From contig CALBDO010000002.1 of NCBI GenBank assembly GCA_937927515.1, positions 15,001 to 79,000 of the forward strand: a DNA stretch of 64,000 bases, in the 5' to 3' direction. The notes beneath the pieces were generated by a model. It saw nothing but the letters and a program-made list of their open reading frames with translations, did not search any database and had not been told where the DNA came from. Of the stretch, positions 54,755 through 64,000 are shown piece by piece (the stretch's first letter is position 1; each line of letters opens with the position of its first letter). This stretch comes from Candidatus Kapaibacterium sp. (GTDB taxonomy: Bacteria > Bacteroidota > Ignavibacteria > Kapaibacteriales > UBA2268). The position numbers and the translations under genes were made by a program.

Positions 54755-56245
54755 ATGGACGAAACAAATTTGTTTAACAAAGGATTTTTCAAAAACATAT
54801 TAGATAGGTTGCCAATACCAGCAAGTGTAAAAGAAGCACAAACTTTGAAGTATGTTTATTGCAACGACGCTTTTGCTAATTTATTTGGTAAAGCAAAAGA
54901 ACAAATTTTCAATAAAACTACACCAGAAATCTTCGACAAAAATATTTCCAAAACAATAGTTTCCGCTGATGAATGGGTTTGCAATTCGGGGCAACCTAAA
55001 ACTGAATTAATTTACTTAGCAAAGAATTTAACTCAAGTCGTCGCCTACGAACTAATAAATGAGCCTTATTTCAATGATATTACAAATTCTTTGCAGTTTA
55101 TAATTTCCATTTTCCAGCCCTTGAGGAAAGCAATAAGTGCCGACGAAATTCTACGTGAAACCGAAATACTTTATAAAAAAATATTTGAATCGCTACCAGT
55201 TGGAGTTTTAATCTTCAGAGACAATGATTTTACTATAATCGATGTAAACTCGCATTTCCTTTGTACTTTTGGTGTAGAATTAGACCAAATTCTCTATAAT
55301 TCATTTTTCAATTTGCCGTTCTGCTCGCAACAAGAGAAATTTAAAAGCTTATTGCAAATTGCCAAAGAGACAAATACTGAACAACAATTTGAGTTCAGTT
55401 ATCAACTTCCTAATGGACGCAAACTGGAAACTTTAACCATCGTAAGTTATATCCATTTTTTGACTCTTGACCCCTTATATTTTCTAATAATTTCCGATAT
55501 TTCAAGCTTGCAAGAGATAAATCGCGAAATAATTAGTTTTGTACAAAAAGAGCAAGAATTATTTAGCCTCAAAAACCGATTTATTTCAATTGTTAATCAC
55601 GAACTGATATCGCCTTTGACAGCAATTACTCTCGCAGTCGATTTGCTGCAAAGGTTTGGTGATAAGTTGCCAATAGTCGAAAAAGAAAAGCAGTTCGAAG
55701 TTATCAGAGACTCTGTACAAACAATAAAAAAGTTAATTGAAAATGCAATGCATTTGGAGCAACTTACTAGCGACACTTTCTTAATAACTCCTCGAAAGAT
55801 ATACATTAAAAATTTCCTTGAAGATATAATTAACAAACTACAAGCTCTTTTTGAAAACAAAAATCCAATTACAATAAATATTGCTTCGGATTTTGAAATC
55901 GAAATTGATGAAATTCTTTTAAATCTAATTTTCAATAACCTGATTAGTAATGCCTTTAAATATAGTCCTCCAGGTACTCCAATAACTATTAATGTAGAAT
56001 ATCAAGATAACTGGCTAATTGCATCAGTTAATAATCTTGGCGAGGTCATTTCTCCAGAGGATATTACGAAAATATTCAACCCTTTTTTCAGAGGGAAAAA
56101 CGCCTACAAAATAAAAGGGTTTGGCTTGGGGTTAAGTTTAGTAAAAAAGGCTGTAGAAATATTAAAAGGTACAATCGAGGTGGAAAGCTATCCGGACGCA
56201 GGTACAACTTTCCTGCTTCGTTTACCAACTAATTTAACTAGCTAA
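54755..56245 (+). CDS. PAS-domain sensor histidine kinase (orphan)
   Basis: About 496 residues from the ATG at 54755; a TTG at 54734 is also in frame. Two PAS domains (about 10-125 and 145-255) are followed by a HisKA domain with His282 in VNHELISPLTAI and a HATPase domain (NLIFNNLISNAFKYSPPG, FFRGKNAYKIKGFGLGLSLVKK). There is no membrane segment, so it senses something in the cytosol. No response regulator gene lies next to it. Its stop overlaps that of the convergent 2-oxoglutarate dehydrogenase gene. Confidence 0.9.
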   Translation: MDETNLFNKGFFKNILDRLPIPASVKEAQTLKYVYCNDAFANLFGKAKEQIFNKTTPEIFDKNISKTIVSADEWVCNSGQPKTELIYLAKNLTQVVAYELINEPYFNDITNSLQFIISIFQPLRKAISADEILRETEILYKKIFESLPVGVLIFRDNDFTIIDVNSHFLCTFGVELDQILYNSFFNLPFCSQQEKFKSLLQIAKETNTEQQFEFSYQLPNGRKLETLTIVSYIHFLTLDPLYFLIISDISSLQEINREIISFVQKEQELFSLKNRFISIVNHELISPLTAITLAVDLLQRFGDKLPIVEKEKQFEVIRDSVQTIKKLIENAMHLEQLTSDTFLITPRKIYIKNFLEDIINKLQALFENKNPITINIASDFEIEIDEILLNLIFNNLISNAFKYSPPGTPITINVEYQDNWLIASVNNLGEVISPEDITKIFNPFFRGKNAYKIKGFGLGLSLVKKAVEILKGTIEVESYPDAGTTFLLRLPTNLTS

Positions 56246-59200
56246 AATCTTAATAAATTTTCGATTATCTCTTCTTGTTCTAAGTTATGCTTTGCAAATG
56301 AGCCAGTAGCTGGGGAGGCGCTTTTTGCTCTTCCGATGTAACTAAGCTTAAGACGCTTAGGCAAAAAATCAGCAAGGCTTTCGAAAATATAATTCCAAGC
56401 ACCCATATTTTGGGGTTCCTCTTGAAACCAGACTAATTTTTCAGCATTCGAGTACTTGTTAATTAAAGCGAGAAGAAAATCCTTGTCCAATGGATAGAGC
56501 TGCTCGACTCGAATTATAGCAAAATTGTCCTTGTAGACTTGTTTTTGATTAATGTATGAAAGCAAATCCCAATAGACTTTGCCAGTAAGCAAAATAATTT
56601 TTTCTACTTTCTCTGGAGTGGGATGATTATCATCATAAATATTAACAAACTTACCATTAGTAAAATCGGAAATTGGAGAGACAGCCAGAGGATGGCGGAG
56701 CATACTCTTGGGAGTAAAAATTACTAATGGTTTACGCAGAGACATTTGCCTTCGAATTATGTGGAAGTAATTAGCAGGAGTTGTTAAATTGGCAATTATC
56801 ATATTATCCTCGGCACAAAGCTGTAAAAATCGTTCCATTCTAGCACTCGAATGCTCTGGCCCTTGTCCATCGTAACTGTGAGGTAAAAGCAGTACGAGGT
56901 TCGACATTTTGCCCCACTTTTTTTCACCCGCAGCAATGAATTGGTCTATGATTGGTTGCGCAACATTTGCAAAGTCGCCAAATTGTGCTTCCCAGAACAC
57001 CAAGCTTTTGTCTGCTGCAAGACTGTAACCATACTCAAATCCAAGAACTGCTGTTTCTGTTAGTGGGCTATCGAAAATGAGTAGTTTCCCTTGTTTTGCA
57101 TCTATATGGTTTAAAGGGATGTATTCTTCTTCGGTCTCATAATCAATTAAAACGGAATGTCTTTGGCTAAAAGTACCGCGACGAGAATCTTGCCCGGAGA
57201 AGCGTATGCTAAAGCCATCCAGAAGAACTGAACCAAAAGCTAAAGTTTCGGCAAAAGCCCAATCAATCGTGAATTCTGTCGATTCGAAAAGTTTTCGTCT
57301 TTTGTTCAAAAGGCTTTGAAGTTTAGGGTTCAAATGGAATCTACTTGGTACAGTAACCGATGCGAGAGCAACTTTTCGCAAAATATCATAATTTACTTCT
57401 GTGGGACGAGAGGTGAAAGGAATATAAGCTTCAATTTTCTCGGGCGTAGGTTGAAAATTCTTATTGCTCTTGAGATTGATAAAAGCATCTTGTAATTTCT
57501 TTTGGTATTCCCTTGTAAAGCCCAAGGCAAGTTCATCACGAATTATCCCCTGCCGTACAAGCTGCTCTCGATAAATTTCACTAATTGTAGGCAATGAACG
57601 AATCTTCTTATAAAGTAATGGTTGGGTATAAGAGGGTTCATCTGCTTCGTTATGACCATACTTTCTATAACAAATCAAATCAATTACTACATCAGAATGA
57701 AACTTTTGTCTGTATTCAAATGCAAAAATTCCAGCTTTAGCTACTGCTTCTGGGTCGTTCCCATTAACATGAATTATAGGAACTTGAATGCCTTTTGCAA
57801 TATCTGTTGCATAGTAAGAAGAGCGGGCTTCTGTAGCAGGAGTTGTAAACCCAAGCTGATTGTTAATCACAATATGAATAGTGCCACCAGTTCTGTAGCC
57901 GTGAAGTTGAGATAAGTTTAATGTTTCTGCAACAACACCTTGACCAGCAAAAGCTGAATCACCGTGTATGAGAATAGGCAGAATCGAAGAATGAGTTTCG
58001 TCGTTGAGATTATCCTCGAGTGCTCGCACGATACCTTCGACAACTGGGTTTACAAATTCAAGGTGACTGGGATTTGGAGAAAGAACAACGGGAATATTAT
58101 TACCCTCTGGGGAAGTATATGTACCTTCTGCCCCAAGGTGATACTTCACATCGCCACCACCCCAAATAGAATTTTGGTCGATGTCGTCCTCGAACTCTTT
58201 TAAAATATCTTCGATTGGCTTGCCAATCTCATTCGCAATGAGATTTAAGCGACCGCGGTGTGCCATACCAACCACTATGCCATTAAGCTTTTCGTTAGCA
58301 GCAAGTTGGAATATTTTATCTATCAGGACTATAGCAGATTCGCCACCTTCGAGAGAAAATCGCTTGTGCCCAATGTATTTTGTATGAAGAAAATTCTCGA
58401 ACTCTTCTGCTTGAATCAATTTTTTTAAGAAATGCACGCGCTCGGATGTGGTAAATTCTCTAAAGCCTTCGAGTTCCAATCTTCTTTTGACCCACTCTTT
58501 TTTCTCGGGGTCTTGGATGTGCATAAATTCAAAACCAAGTGTACCACAATAAGTATCTCTAAGTCTTTCAATAATCTCTCGTAGTGGTAGATTATTTTTC
58601 TCCCACAAGTCCTCGGCGTGGAAGATTCGGTCCAAGTCCCAAATTGTAAATCCGTAATATGCAGGGTCGAGCTCGGGGTAGTAGAATATAGCATATCCAA
58701 GTGGATTGGTAGAAGCAAGAAGGTGGCCGCGCACACGATAGGCATTTATCATTAGTTCTACATGAGCACTCTTTTCAATTATTTCTTCTTCGTCTATTTT
58801 ACCAAATTTGTTCACAGGAGTAGTGTCTACTTCCCACCGCACGGGCTCGAATGGAATTCTAAGAGTTGCGAAAATTGAATCATAGAATTGCTCGGAGCCA
58901 AGCAAAAGTTCCTGGATATAGGAAAGAAATTCTGCGGATTCAGCCCCTTGAATAATTCTATGGTCGTATGTATTCGTTATGGTGACAATTTTAGAAATTG
59001 CAAAGCTTGTTAAAACCTCTGGTTTAACAGCCTTGAATTCCGAAGGATAATCAATAGCCCCAATGGCAACAATCATGGATTGGCCAAGCATCAATCTTGG
59101 ATTGGACATCGTAGTACCAATCATACCAGGATTGGTGATGGTAATAGTTGTATTTCGCAATTCATCCAAGGCAACTTTGCCAGTGCGAGTGCGGGCAATT

Positions 59201-59823
59201 AAGTCGTCGTATCTACGAACAAATTCATCAAAACGAAGACTTTCTACTCCTTTTATATTAGGTACCATTAGCATACGAGAACCATCATTTCGAATAAGGT
59301 CCACTGCAAAACCTAAATTTACCGACCTTCTTCTCAATCTATAACTTTTACCATCAATTCGAACAAATGAATCATTCAAATGTGGATATTTCTTTATAGC
59401 TCGAATTATTGCCCAAGTGATGAGATGGGTGAAAGTAATCTTATTGAGCTTAAACTTCTCCAAATATTTATTGATTAATCTACGATTCTCATCTAATACC
59501 TTCACAGGAATGGTGCGCACGCTCGTAGCAGTTGGCACAGAAAGACTTGTTTCCATGTTGTCGGAAATTCTCTCCTGTACCGAGCTTATTGTTACGAGCT
59601 CATCCTCTTCACTACTACGAATATCCTCAATTTTCAATACTGGATATTTGTACTCTTTATTTACTCTATCAATATGATTTTCTACTTCTGGAGCGAATGT
59701 TATGCTATTTCGCTCGCCATATTTCTTTTGGAAGTATTCCTGCCATTCATACGATACACTGTTTGGGTTCTGTAAAAATTTTAAATAAAGTTCGGCTTCG
59801 TATGCAGAGTTTAAATCGACCAT
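56242..59823 (-). CDS. kgd: Fused 2-oxoglutarate dehydrogenase E2/E1 (Kgd type)
   Basis: 1193 residues. Residues 1-40 are the E1 N-terminal helix (LNSAYEAELYLKFLQNPNSVSYEWQEYF). Residues about 85-330 are an E2 succinyltransferase catalytic domain (ending TYDHRIIQGAESAEFL with the active-site His) without a lipoyl domain. Residues about 350-1193 are thiamine-dependent E1 (GMAHRGRLNLIANEIGKP, GDSAFAGQGVVAETLNLSQLHGY). This is the layout of mycobacterial Kgd. Lipoylated E2 and E3 subunits must be encoded elsewhere. It is a TCA-cycle step. The gene is single and divergent from murB. Confidence 0.95.
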   Translation of the reverse strand: MVDLNSAYEAELYLKFLQNPNSVSYEWQEYFQKKYGERNSITFAPEVENHIDRVNKEYKYPVLKIEDIRSSEEDELVTISSVQERISDNMETSLSVPTATSVRTIPVKVLDENRRLINKYLEKFKLNKITFTHLITWAIIRAIKKYPHLNDSFVRIDGKSYRLRRRSVNLGFAVDLIRNDGSRMLMVPNIKGVESLRFDEFVRRYDDLIARTRTGKVALDELRNTTITITNPGMIGTTMSNPRLMLGQSMIVAIGAIDYPSEFKAVKPEVLTSFAISKIVTITNTYDHRIIQGAESAEFLSYIQELLLGSEQFYDSIFATLRIPFEPVRWEVDTTPVNKFGKIDEEEIIEKSAHVELMINAYRVRGHLLASTNPLGYAIFYYPELDPAYYGFTIWDLDRIFHAEDLWEKNNLPLREIIERLRDTYCGTLGFEFMHIQDPEKKEWVKRRLELEGFREFTTSERVHFLKKLIQAEEFENFLHTKYIGHKRFSLEGGESAIVLIDKIFQLAANEKLNGIVVGMAHRGRLNLIANEIGKPIEDILKEFEDDIDQNSIWGGGDVKYHLGAEGTYTSPEGNNIPVVLSPNPSHLEFVNPVVEGIVRALEDNLNDETHSSILPILIHGDSAFAGQGVVAETLNLSQLHGYRTGGTIHIVINNQLGFTTPATEARSSYYATDIAKGIQVPIIHVNGNDPEAVAKAGIFAFEYRQKFHSDVVIDLICYRKYGHNEADEPSYTQPLLYKKIRSLPTISEIYREQLVRQGIIRDELALGFTREYQKKLQDAFINLKSNKNFQPTPEKIEAYIPFTSRPTEVNYDILRKVALASVTVPSRFHLNPKLQSLLNKRRKLFESTEFTIDWAFAETLAFGSVLLDGFSIRFSGQDSRRGTFSQRHSVLIDYETEEEYIPLNHIDAKQGKLLIFDSPLTETAVLGFEYGYSLAADKSLVFWEAQFGDFANVAQPIIDQFIAAGEKKWGKMSNLVLLLPHSYDGQGPEHSSARMERFLQLCAEDNMIIANLTTPANYFHIIRRQMSLRKPLVIFTPKSMLRHPLAVSPISDFTNGKFVNIYDDNHPTPEKVEKIILLTGKVYWDLLSYINQKQVYKDNFAIIRVEQLYPLDKDFLLALINKYSNAEKLVWFQEEPQNMGAWNYIFESLADFLPKRLKLSYIGRAKSASPATGSFAKHNLEQEEIIENLLRF

Positions 59824-59971
59824 AACTTTTACCTAATTTAATATTAGTAAATTCATTGACGATAAAAAGTAACAAAATTGTAGTTCTGATAATTCTCGAA
59901 AGGGCTCCTTGAGAACAAATTGATTAAATTCCAACATCGAGAATTTAAAATTATTTTGTAAATTGTTTTTT

Positions 59972-60994
59972 ATGGTGACAATTCTCGAAAACTTCTCATT
60001 AAAAGGCAGAAATACATTCGCTGTTGATGCAAAAGCAAGGCATTTCTGTGAAATAAAAAACGAAATTCAGTTGCTGTCCTTGTTAGAAACACAAACCTTT
60101 CAACAAAGCTGTAGATTCTTTTTGGGTGGTGGTTCAAATGTGCTATTTCTTGATGATTTCGATGGTCTCGTGATTAATTTATCAAACAAAGGTATTAAAA
60201 TATTAGAATCAACTGATGAACACGTGCTTGTAGAGGTTGCTGCTGGGGAGAATTGGCACAAATTTGTCGAGATTTCATTACGTAATAAGTTTTATGGCAT
60301 AGAAAATCTTGCATTAATCCCTGGCACTATTGGGGGCGCCGTCGTACAAAATATTGGAGCTTATGGTGTAGAATTGAAAGAATTTCTGCATTCAGTTCGT
60401 GGCATCAATGTTAAATCATCTGAATTCATAACACTTGCAAACGACGATTGCTACTTTGGATATCGAACATCTATATTCAAGACCAAATTGAAAGGTAATT
60501 TCTTTATCACTTCTGCTATCTTTAAGTTATTGAAAAGACCAAAGGTAAATTTATCGTATAATGAATTAAAACAAATTGTGAGAAGATTTCCATTTATCAA
60601 GCCAGACCCCAAATATGTGTTCGACCAAGTGGTAAGACTGCGTCAATCAAAACTTCCGGACATTGTAAAATTTCCAAATGCTGGCTCATTCTTTAAAAAT
60701 CCAGTTATCGGCCAAGAGCAATTGGAATTTGTTAAATCCAAATTTCCAGATGTACCAAACTATCAAGTGGATAATGGATGGTATAAAATCCCCGCTGGTT
60801 GGCTGATTGAAATGACTGGCTGGAAAGGTAGAAGAATTGGAAATGTCGGGACATACGACAAGCATGCTCTCGTTATTGTAAACTACGGTGTAAACAATGG
60901 GAAAGAAATTCTTGAATTTGCAAAAAAAATTCAACAAGAGGTATACGAAAAATTTAATATACTTCTTGAAACAGAAGTTGAGATAGTCTCTTAA
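59972..60994 (+). CDS. murB: UDP-N-acetylenolpyruvoylglucosamine reductase
   Basis: About 340 residues from the ATG at 59972; a TTG at 59963 is upstream in frame. It is the type I (E. coli-like) form: GRNTFAVDAKARHFCEI, FLGGGSNVLFLDDFDGLVI (FAD), LALIPGTIGGAVVQNIGAYG, GYRTSIFK, PNAGSFFKNP with the catalytic Ser, and the C-terminal ETEVEIVS with the Glu. It completes UDP-MurNAc synthesis. The kinase gene follows after about 50 bases. Confidence 0.96.
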   Translation: MVTILENFSLKGRNTFAVDAKARHFCEIKNEIQLLSLLETQTFQQSCRFFLGGGSNVLFLDDFDGLVINLSNKGIKILESTDEHVLVEVAAGENWHKFVEISLRNKFYGIENLALIPGTIGGAVVQNIGAYGVELKEFLHSVRGINVKSSEFITLANDDCYFGYRTSIFKTKLKGNFFITSAIFKLLKRPKVNLSYNELKQIVRRFPFIKPDPKYVFDQVVRLRQSKLPDIVKFPNAGSFFKNPVIGQEQLEFVKSKFPDVPNYQVDNGWYKIPAGWLIEMTGWKGRRIGNVGTYDKHALVIVNYGVNNGKEILEFAKKIQQEVYEKFNILLETEVEIVS

Positions 60995-61047
60995 ACAATA
61001 AAATTTAAAATAATTTGTTTACTACTAATGAGATATCAAATTTGAAA

Positions 61048-63201
61048 ATGTTTAATATATTCAAGAAAATCGCTCAGAAATCCCAAAATAATGAAAACAA
61101 ACCCGGGAATTACTTCCCTTCTTTGATCAGTTTCTTGGACTCTCCAATACCAACATATCTAATAAACGATGAATTTGATTTAATTTGGAGCAATTCTGCA
61201 TTTAGAGAAACTGCATCAAATCCTTATGGAAAGAAATGTTATGAAGCGCTTTTCAAATCCACCTTTGTCTGTTCAAACTGCCCTGCGGGAAAATCATTTG
61301 TTAAGGAAACATTAAACCAAAGCATTGTTGCAGTAAAAAGCTTCCCAGAAGGATTTGAAGCCAATAACGTAATTTCACAACCTATCATCGTCGAAGGTCG
61401 TAAATTTGTTCTAAACTCAGTGCAAAAAATAGAACAACCCCAAAGACAAAGTTCAACACAAATCGAAAATTTACTTAAAAGCAACGATTTTACGATGGCA
61501 ATAATTGAAAAATTACCAGTTGCGATTTTTTTGCTAACAAGCGATTTTACAATTGGATATGCAAATAATTATGCTTTTGAGAAGTTCAAAATCACAGATG
61601 AAGATAGACTTTTAAGCATTAAAGACATTTTAAATTTCAACAACCAAGATGAATTCAATCAAGTAATTTTGAGCATGTTAAACAAAAAATATTTATCTTT
61701 TCGAGCTGAAATGATTGAAAAAAATGGAAATAGAATACCTGTGGATTGCTCGCTCAATGAAATTCAAAGCCAAGAAGGCATCTATTTACTCATTTGCAAA
61801 GATATTTCAATTTCTACATCCGAGAGTAACTTTTTTGCCATCGACAAGAAATTCGTGGAAACAATTTTGGAAAAATTAAACTCGGGGGTAATCATCAAAG
61901 ATAGTCTGAACAGAACCATCTATCAAAACACATTGGCAAACAAGATACTCAATCGAGACAATGAATTTTTAAACAAATTACTACAAGAACAATTAAAAAT
62001 GGATGGAAATTTTTCAACCTATTTAGACCATTTAACCGCCGAGGGTAATAAAGAAAGATATAAAGTTTTCTTCCAAAATTTAGATTTCACCAAGCAAAAC
62101 TATAGCCTCTTGTTATTCAGCAATGTTTCAGAATTTGAGGGAATTAAAAGAGAACTTGAAATTAACAAGGCTAAATTAGAAAAAATTGAAAAAAATATTA
62201 GGTTTGCATCATTTGTGATTGACAATAATTACGCTATTGTCGACTCATTTGGTAAATTTGAGCTAATCAAATATCTGTACGAAAAAAATCAAGCAACCGA
62301 ATTTCCAAAGTTTCAAGACATAGTTTACGAAGAGGATAAATTCAAAATATCAGAGGTGATATACAATGCATTCCATTTTCCAAATTTCGTCAAAGAAATC
62401 GATTTTCGTATCGATAACAAAAACGAAATAGTTTGGGTAAAAGGGATTTTTGAAAATTTTGTGGACGAGAGAGGAAAAATTCGTTCTGTTGAGTGCTTTG
62501 TTATAGATATAAATGAACAGAAGAAGATACTCGAACAACTGAGAGCATCACAAGAGGAGATGAGAAATTTAGCATTATACTTCGAGTCCTTGCGCGAAGT
62601 AGAGAAAAAGAAATTAGCTTTTGAAATACACGATGAATTGGGACATCTACTAACTGCTATGAAGCTCGAAATGTCGTGGATATTGAAGAAGAAGTTTCTA
62701 CGAGAAGATATACTACAAGAGAAACTCACAAAACTCATAGAGATGATAGAAACAACGATAAGGAAGGTCCGCTCTATATCCTCCCAATTGCGACCAAGTA
62801 TACTCGACCACTTTGGAATCGTGGCGGCAATCGAATGGCAAGCAAAAGAATTTCAGAAGCAAACTGCAATAAGATGTCGACTGAACTTGCCGAAACAAGA
62901 AATTCAGCTGGATGAAGCCAAGTCCATTGTTGTGTTTCGTATCTTTCAAGAAATTCTGACAAATATTGCTCGTCATGCAAATGCAACAAGAGTGGATATA
63001 AATTTAGAGGTGAACGAAAATAATTTGCTGCTTACTGTCTCTGATAATGGAAAGGGGATAAGGTCCGAAGACCTATCCTCTAAACGTTCCTTAGGGATAA
63101 CTGGTATGAAAGAAAGAGCAAGCTCTGTAAACGGAAAGTTGAATATTTCTGGTGTGTCTAATATCGGAACAACTGTAACATTAACAATTCCAATAAATTA
63201 G
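61048..63201 (+). CDS. Multi-PAS sensor histidine kinase (NarX-type HisKA_3)
   Basis: About 717 residues from the ATG at 61048. Four PAS-type regions are followed by a HisKA_3 dimer domain with His528 in FEIHDELGHLLTAMKLEMSWIL and a HATPase domain (EILTNIARHANATRVDINLEV, DNGKGIRSEDLSSKRSLGITGMKERASSVNG). The first PAS domain carries a Cys cluster, CYEALFKSTFVCSNCPAG, of a type that may bind metal or sense redox. There is no membrane segment, so it is a cytosolic sensor. It lies two bases before its response regulator gene. Confidence 0.92.
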   Translation: MFNIFKKIAQKSQNNENKPGNYFPSLISFLDSPIPTYLINDEFDLIWSNSAFRETASNPYGKKCYEALFKSTFVCSNCPAGKSFVKETLNQSIVAVKSFPEGFEANNVISQPIIVEGRKFVLNSVQKIEQPQRQSSTQIENLLKSNDFTMAIIEKLPVAIFLLTSDFTIGYANNYAFEKFKITDEDRLLSIKDILNFNNQDEFNQVILSMLNKKYLSFRAEMIEKNGNRIPVDCSLNEIQSQEGIYLLICKDISISTSESNFFAIDKKFVETILEKLNSGVIIKDSLNRTIYQNTLANKILNRDNEFLNKLLQEQLKMDGNFSTYLDHLTAEGNKERYKVFFQNLDFTKQNYSLLLFSNVSEFEGIKRELEINKAKLEKIEKNIRFASFVIDNNYAIVDSFGKFELIKYLYEKNQATEFPKFQDIVYEEDKFKISEVIYNAFHFPNFVKEIDFRIDNKNEIVWVKGIFENFVDERGKIRSVECFVIDINEQKKILEQLRASQEEMRNLALYFESLREVEKKKLAFEIHDELGHLLTAMKLEMSWILKKKFLREDILQEKLTKLIEMIETTIRKVRSISSQLRPSILDHFGIVAAIEWQAKEFQKQTAIRCRLNLPKQEIQLDEAKSIVVFRIFQEILTNIARHANATRVDINLEVNENNLLLTVSDNGKGIRSEDLSSKRSLGITGMKERASSVNGKLNISGVSNIGTTVTLTIPIN

Positions 63202-63203
63202 AC

Positions 63204-63833
63204 ATGATAAGGATAATTATTGCAGATGACCATGCCGTGGTCCGAACTGGTTTAAAACAAATTATTGAATCCGACCCGAACCTACGAGTGACTGGAGAGG
63301 CAAGTAGTGGTTTCGAGTTGATTGAAAAAATTCAAGAGGGGAACTACGACGTAGTGCTTTTGGATATATCTATGCCCGGCAAAGATGGGCTCGAAACTTT
63401 AAAAGATATTAAGCGAATTAAACCCAAGCTTCCAGTGCTAATATTTACGGTTTATCCCGAAGACCAGTACGCAGTTCGCTTGCTAAAAGCTGGCGCCGCT
63501 GGATATTTAAACAAAGAATGCGAGCCCGAGGAACTAATCGAAGCAATTCACAGAGTTGCAATGGGCAGAAAATATGTATCAGAAAATTTAGCCGAGATTC
63601 TTGCTCAGAAAATAGAGGAAACAAGCTCGGTCCCTCTTCATGAATCACTCTCCGATAGGGAATTTCAAGTACTATGCATGATTGCTTCTGGAAAAACAAT
63701 AAAACAAATTGCCGAGGAATTGCAATTGAGTTCGAATACAATCAGTACATACAGAATACGCATTTTGGAAAAAATGAAAATGAAAAATAATGCAGAACTC
63801 ACCCACTATGCAATAAAGAATGGTCTTGTTTGA
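63204..63833 (+). CDS. NarL/FixJ-type response regulator
   Basis: 209 residues. The receiver domain has Asp8, Asp9 and phospho-acceptor Asp54 in VVLLDISMPG, then FTVYPED and LNKECEPEEL with the conserved Lys. The LuxR-type DNA-binding domain (LSDREFQVLCMIASGKTIKQIAEELQLSSNTISTYRIRILEKMKM) follows. It is the cognate regulator of the multi-PAS kinase directly upstream. The target genes are not known. Confidence 0.95.
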   Translation: MIRIIIADDHAVVRTGLKQIIESDPNLRVTGEASSGFELIEKIQEGNYDVVLLDISMPGKDGLETLKDIKRIKPKLPVLIFTVYPEDQYAVRLLKAGAAGYLNKECEPEELIEAIHRVAMGRKYVSENLAEILAQKIEETSSVPLHESLSDREFQVLCMIASGKTIKQIAEELQLSSNTISTYRIRILEKMKMKNNAELTHYAIKNGLV

Positions 63834-64000
63834 GTTAAATTCTTGTCCAAAGTCTTATATTTACCTACTTAAAAGCACTCTTTGTAGTTATTTCAATTAC
63901 ATTTTCATTCCATAATTTCTTACAAAAAATTCATTAATACTGTTACTCAACTTTCAAGCTTAGAATTACATTTTCTTTTCTATCATTTACTAACTTGTAA

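Noticed and set aside
1-64000. CRISPR arrays, insertion sequences, prophage or attachment sites
   Set aside because: I saw no regularly spaced repeats, transposase, integrase or phage genes on reading both strands.

Overview
The window is AT-rich chromosomal DNA from a Gram-negative bacterium of the FCB group. It carries type IX secretion (T9SS) parts: a 2256-residue SprA, a DUF5103 'plug' protein and a beta-propeller with a T9SS C-terminal sorting domain. It also carries a fused LpxC/FabZ plus LpxA (lipid A), a DUF3078 outer-membrane protein, and a late flagellar operon with a sigma-28 promoter. T9SS together with flagella, and a fused E2/E1 2-oxoglutarate dehydrogenase, point to an Ignavibacteria/Kapabacteria-type lineage rather than classical Bacteroidota. 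This assignment is an inference from gene content only.

Layout. 1-3.5 kb is a decayed or error-rich stretch: a sigma-factor fragment with a frame break, an Lgt-like gene with an in-frame stop, a lipoprotein, a Cys-rich secreted protein with no good start codon, and about 0.8 kb without a gene. 3.5-13.2 kb holds OsmC, MltG, a GlcD-type FAD oxidase and giant sprA. 13.8-18.3 kb holds rplS, a gamma-family PLP enzyme, a coiled-coil tail-anchored pair, pfkA and thpR. 18.3-25 kb holds the T9SS plug protein, a zinc-peptidase lipoprotein, tRNA-His and a T9SS-sorted BNR propeller. 25-29 kb holds a DNA glycosylase and an operon of sugar nucleotidyltransferase, metK and ahcY (SAM cycle). 29.4-37.5 kb holds an acidic hypothetical, lysC, hemB, an LRR protein and lpxC/fabZ-lpxA-DUF3078. 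37.6-41.7 kb is fliC-fliS-fliD-flaG-fliT-like-flgM. 41.8-47.7 kb is a glycan island: a methyltransferase remnant, a two-domain GT2, a WecF-like transferase, a formyltransferase-like protein, WecE and a methyltransferase. 47.8-54.6 kb holds two integral-membrane glycosyltransferase-type proteins, queD/queF, a 2TM protein, ruvB and a CDF transporter. 54.7-63.8 kb holds an orphan histidine kinase, the fused 2-oxoglutarate dehydrogenase, murB and a NarX/NarL-type two-component pair. The last 167 bases show no feature.

How genes fit together. The flagellar genes form a complete filament-assembly module (filament, chaperones, cap, FlgM-type anti-sigma) behind a near-consensus sigma-28 promoter. The island carries the WecE and WecF steps of Fuc4N-sugar synthesis and transfer, but a formyltransferase-like protein stands where ECA clusters have the acetyltransferase WecD, so an N-formylated Fuc4N glycan is a reasonable hypothesis. 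SprA, the plug protein and the CTD-bearing propeller lie in separate transcription units. Five convergent gene pairs overlap at their 3' ends, leaving no space for intergenic intrinsic terminators.
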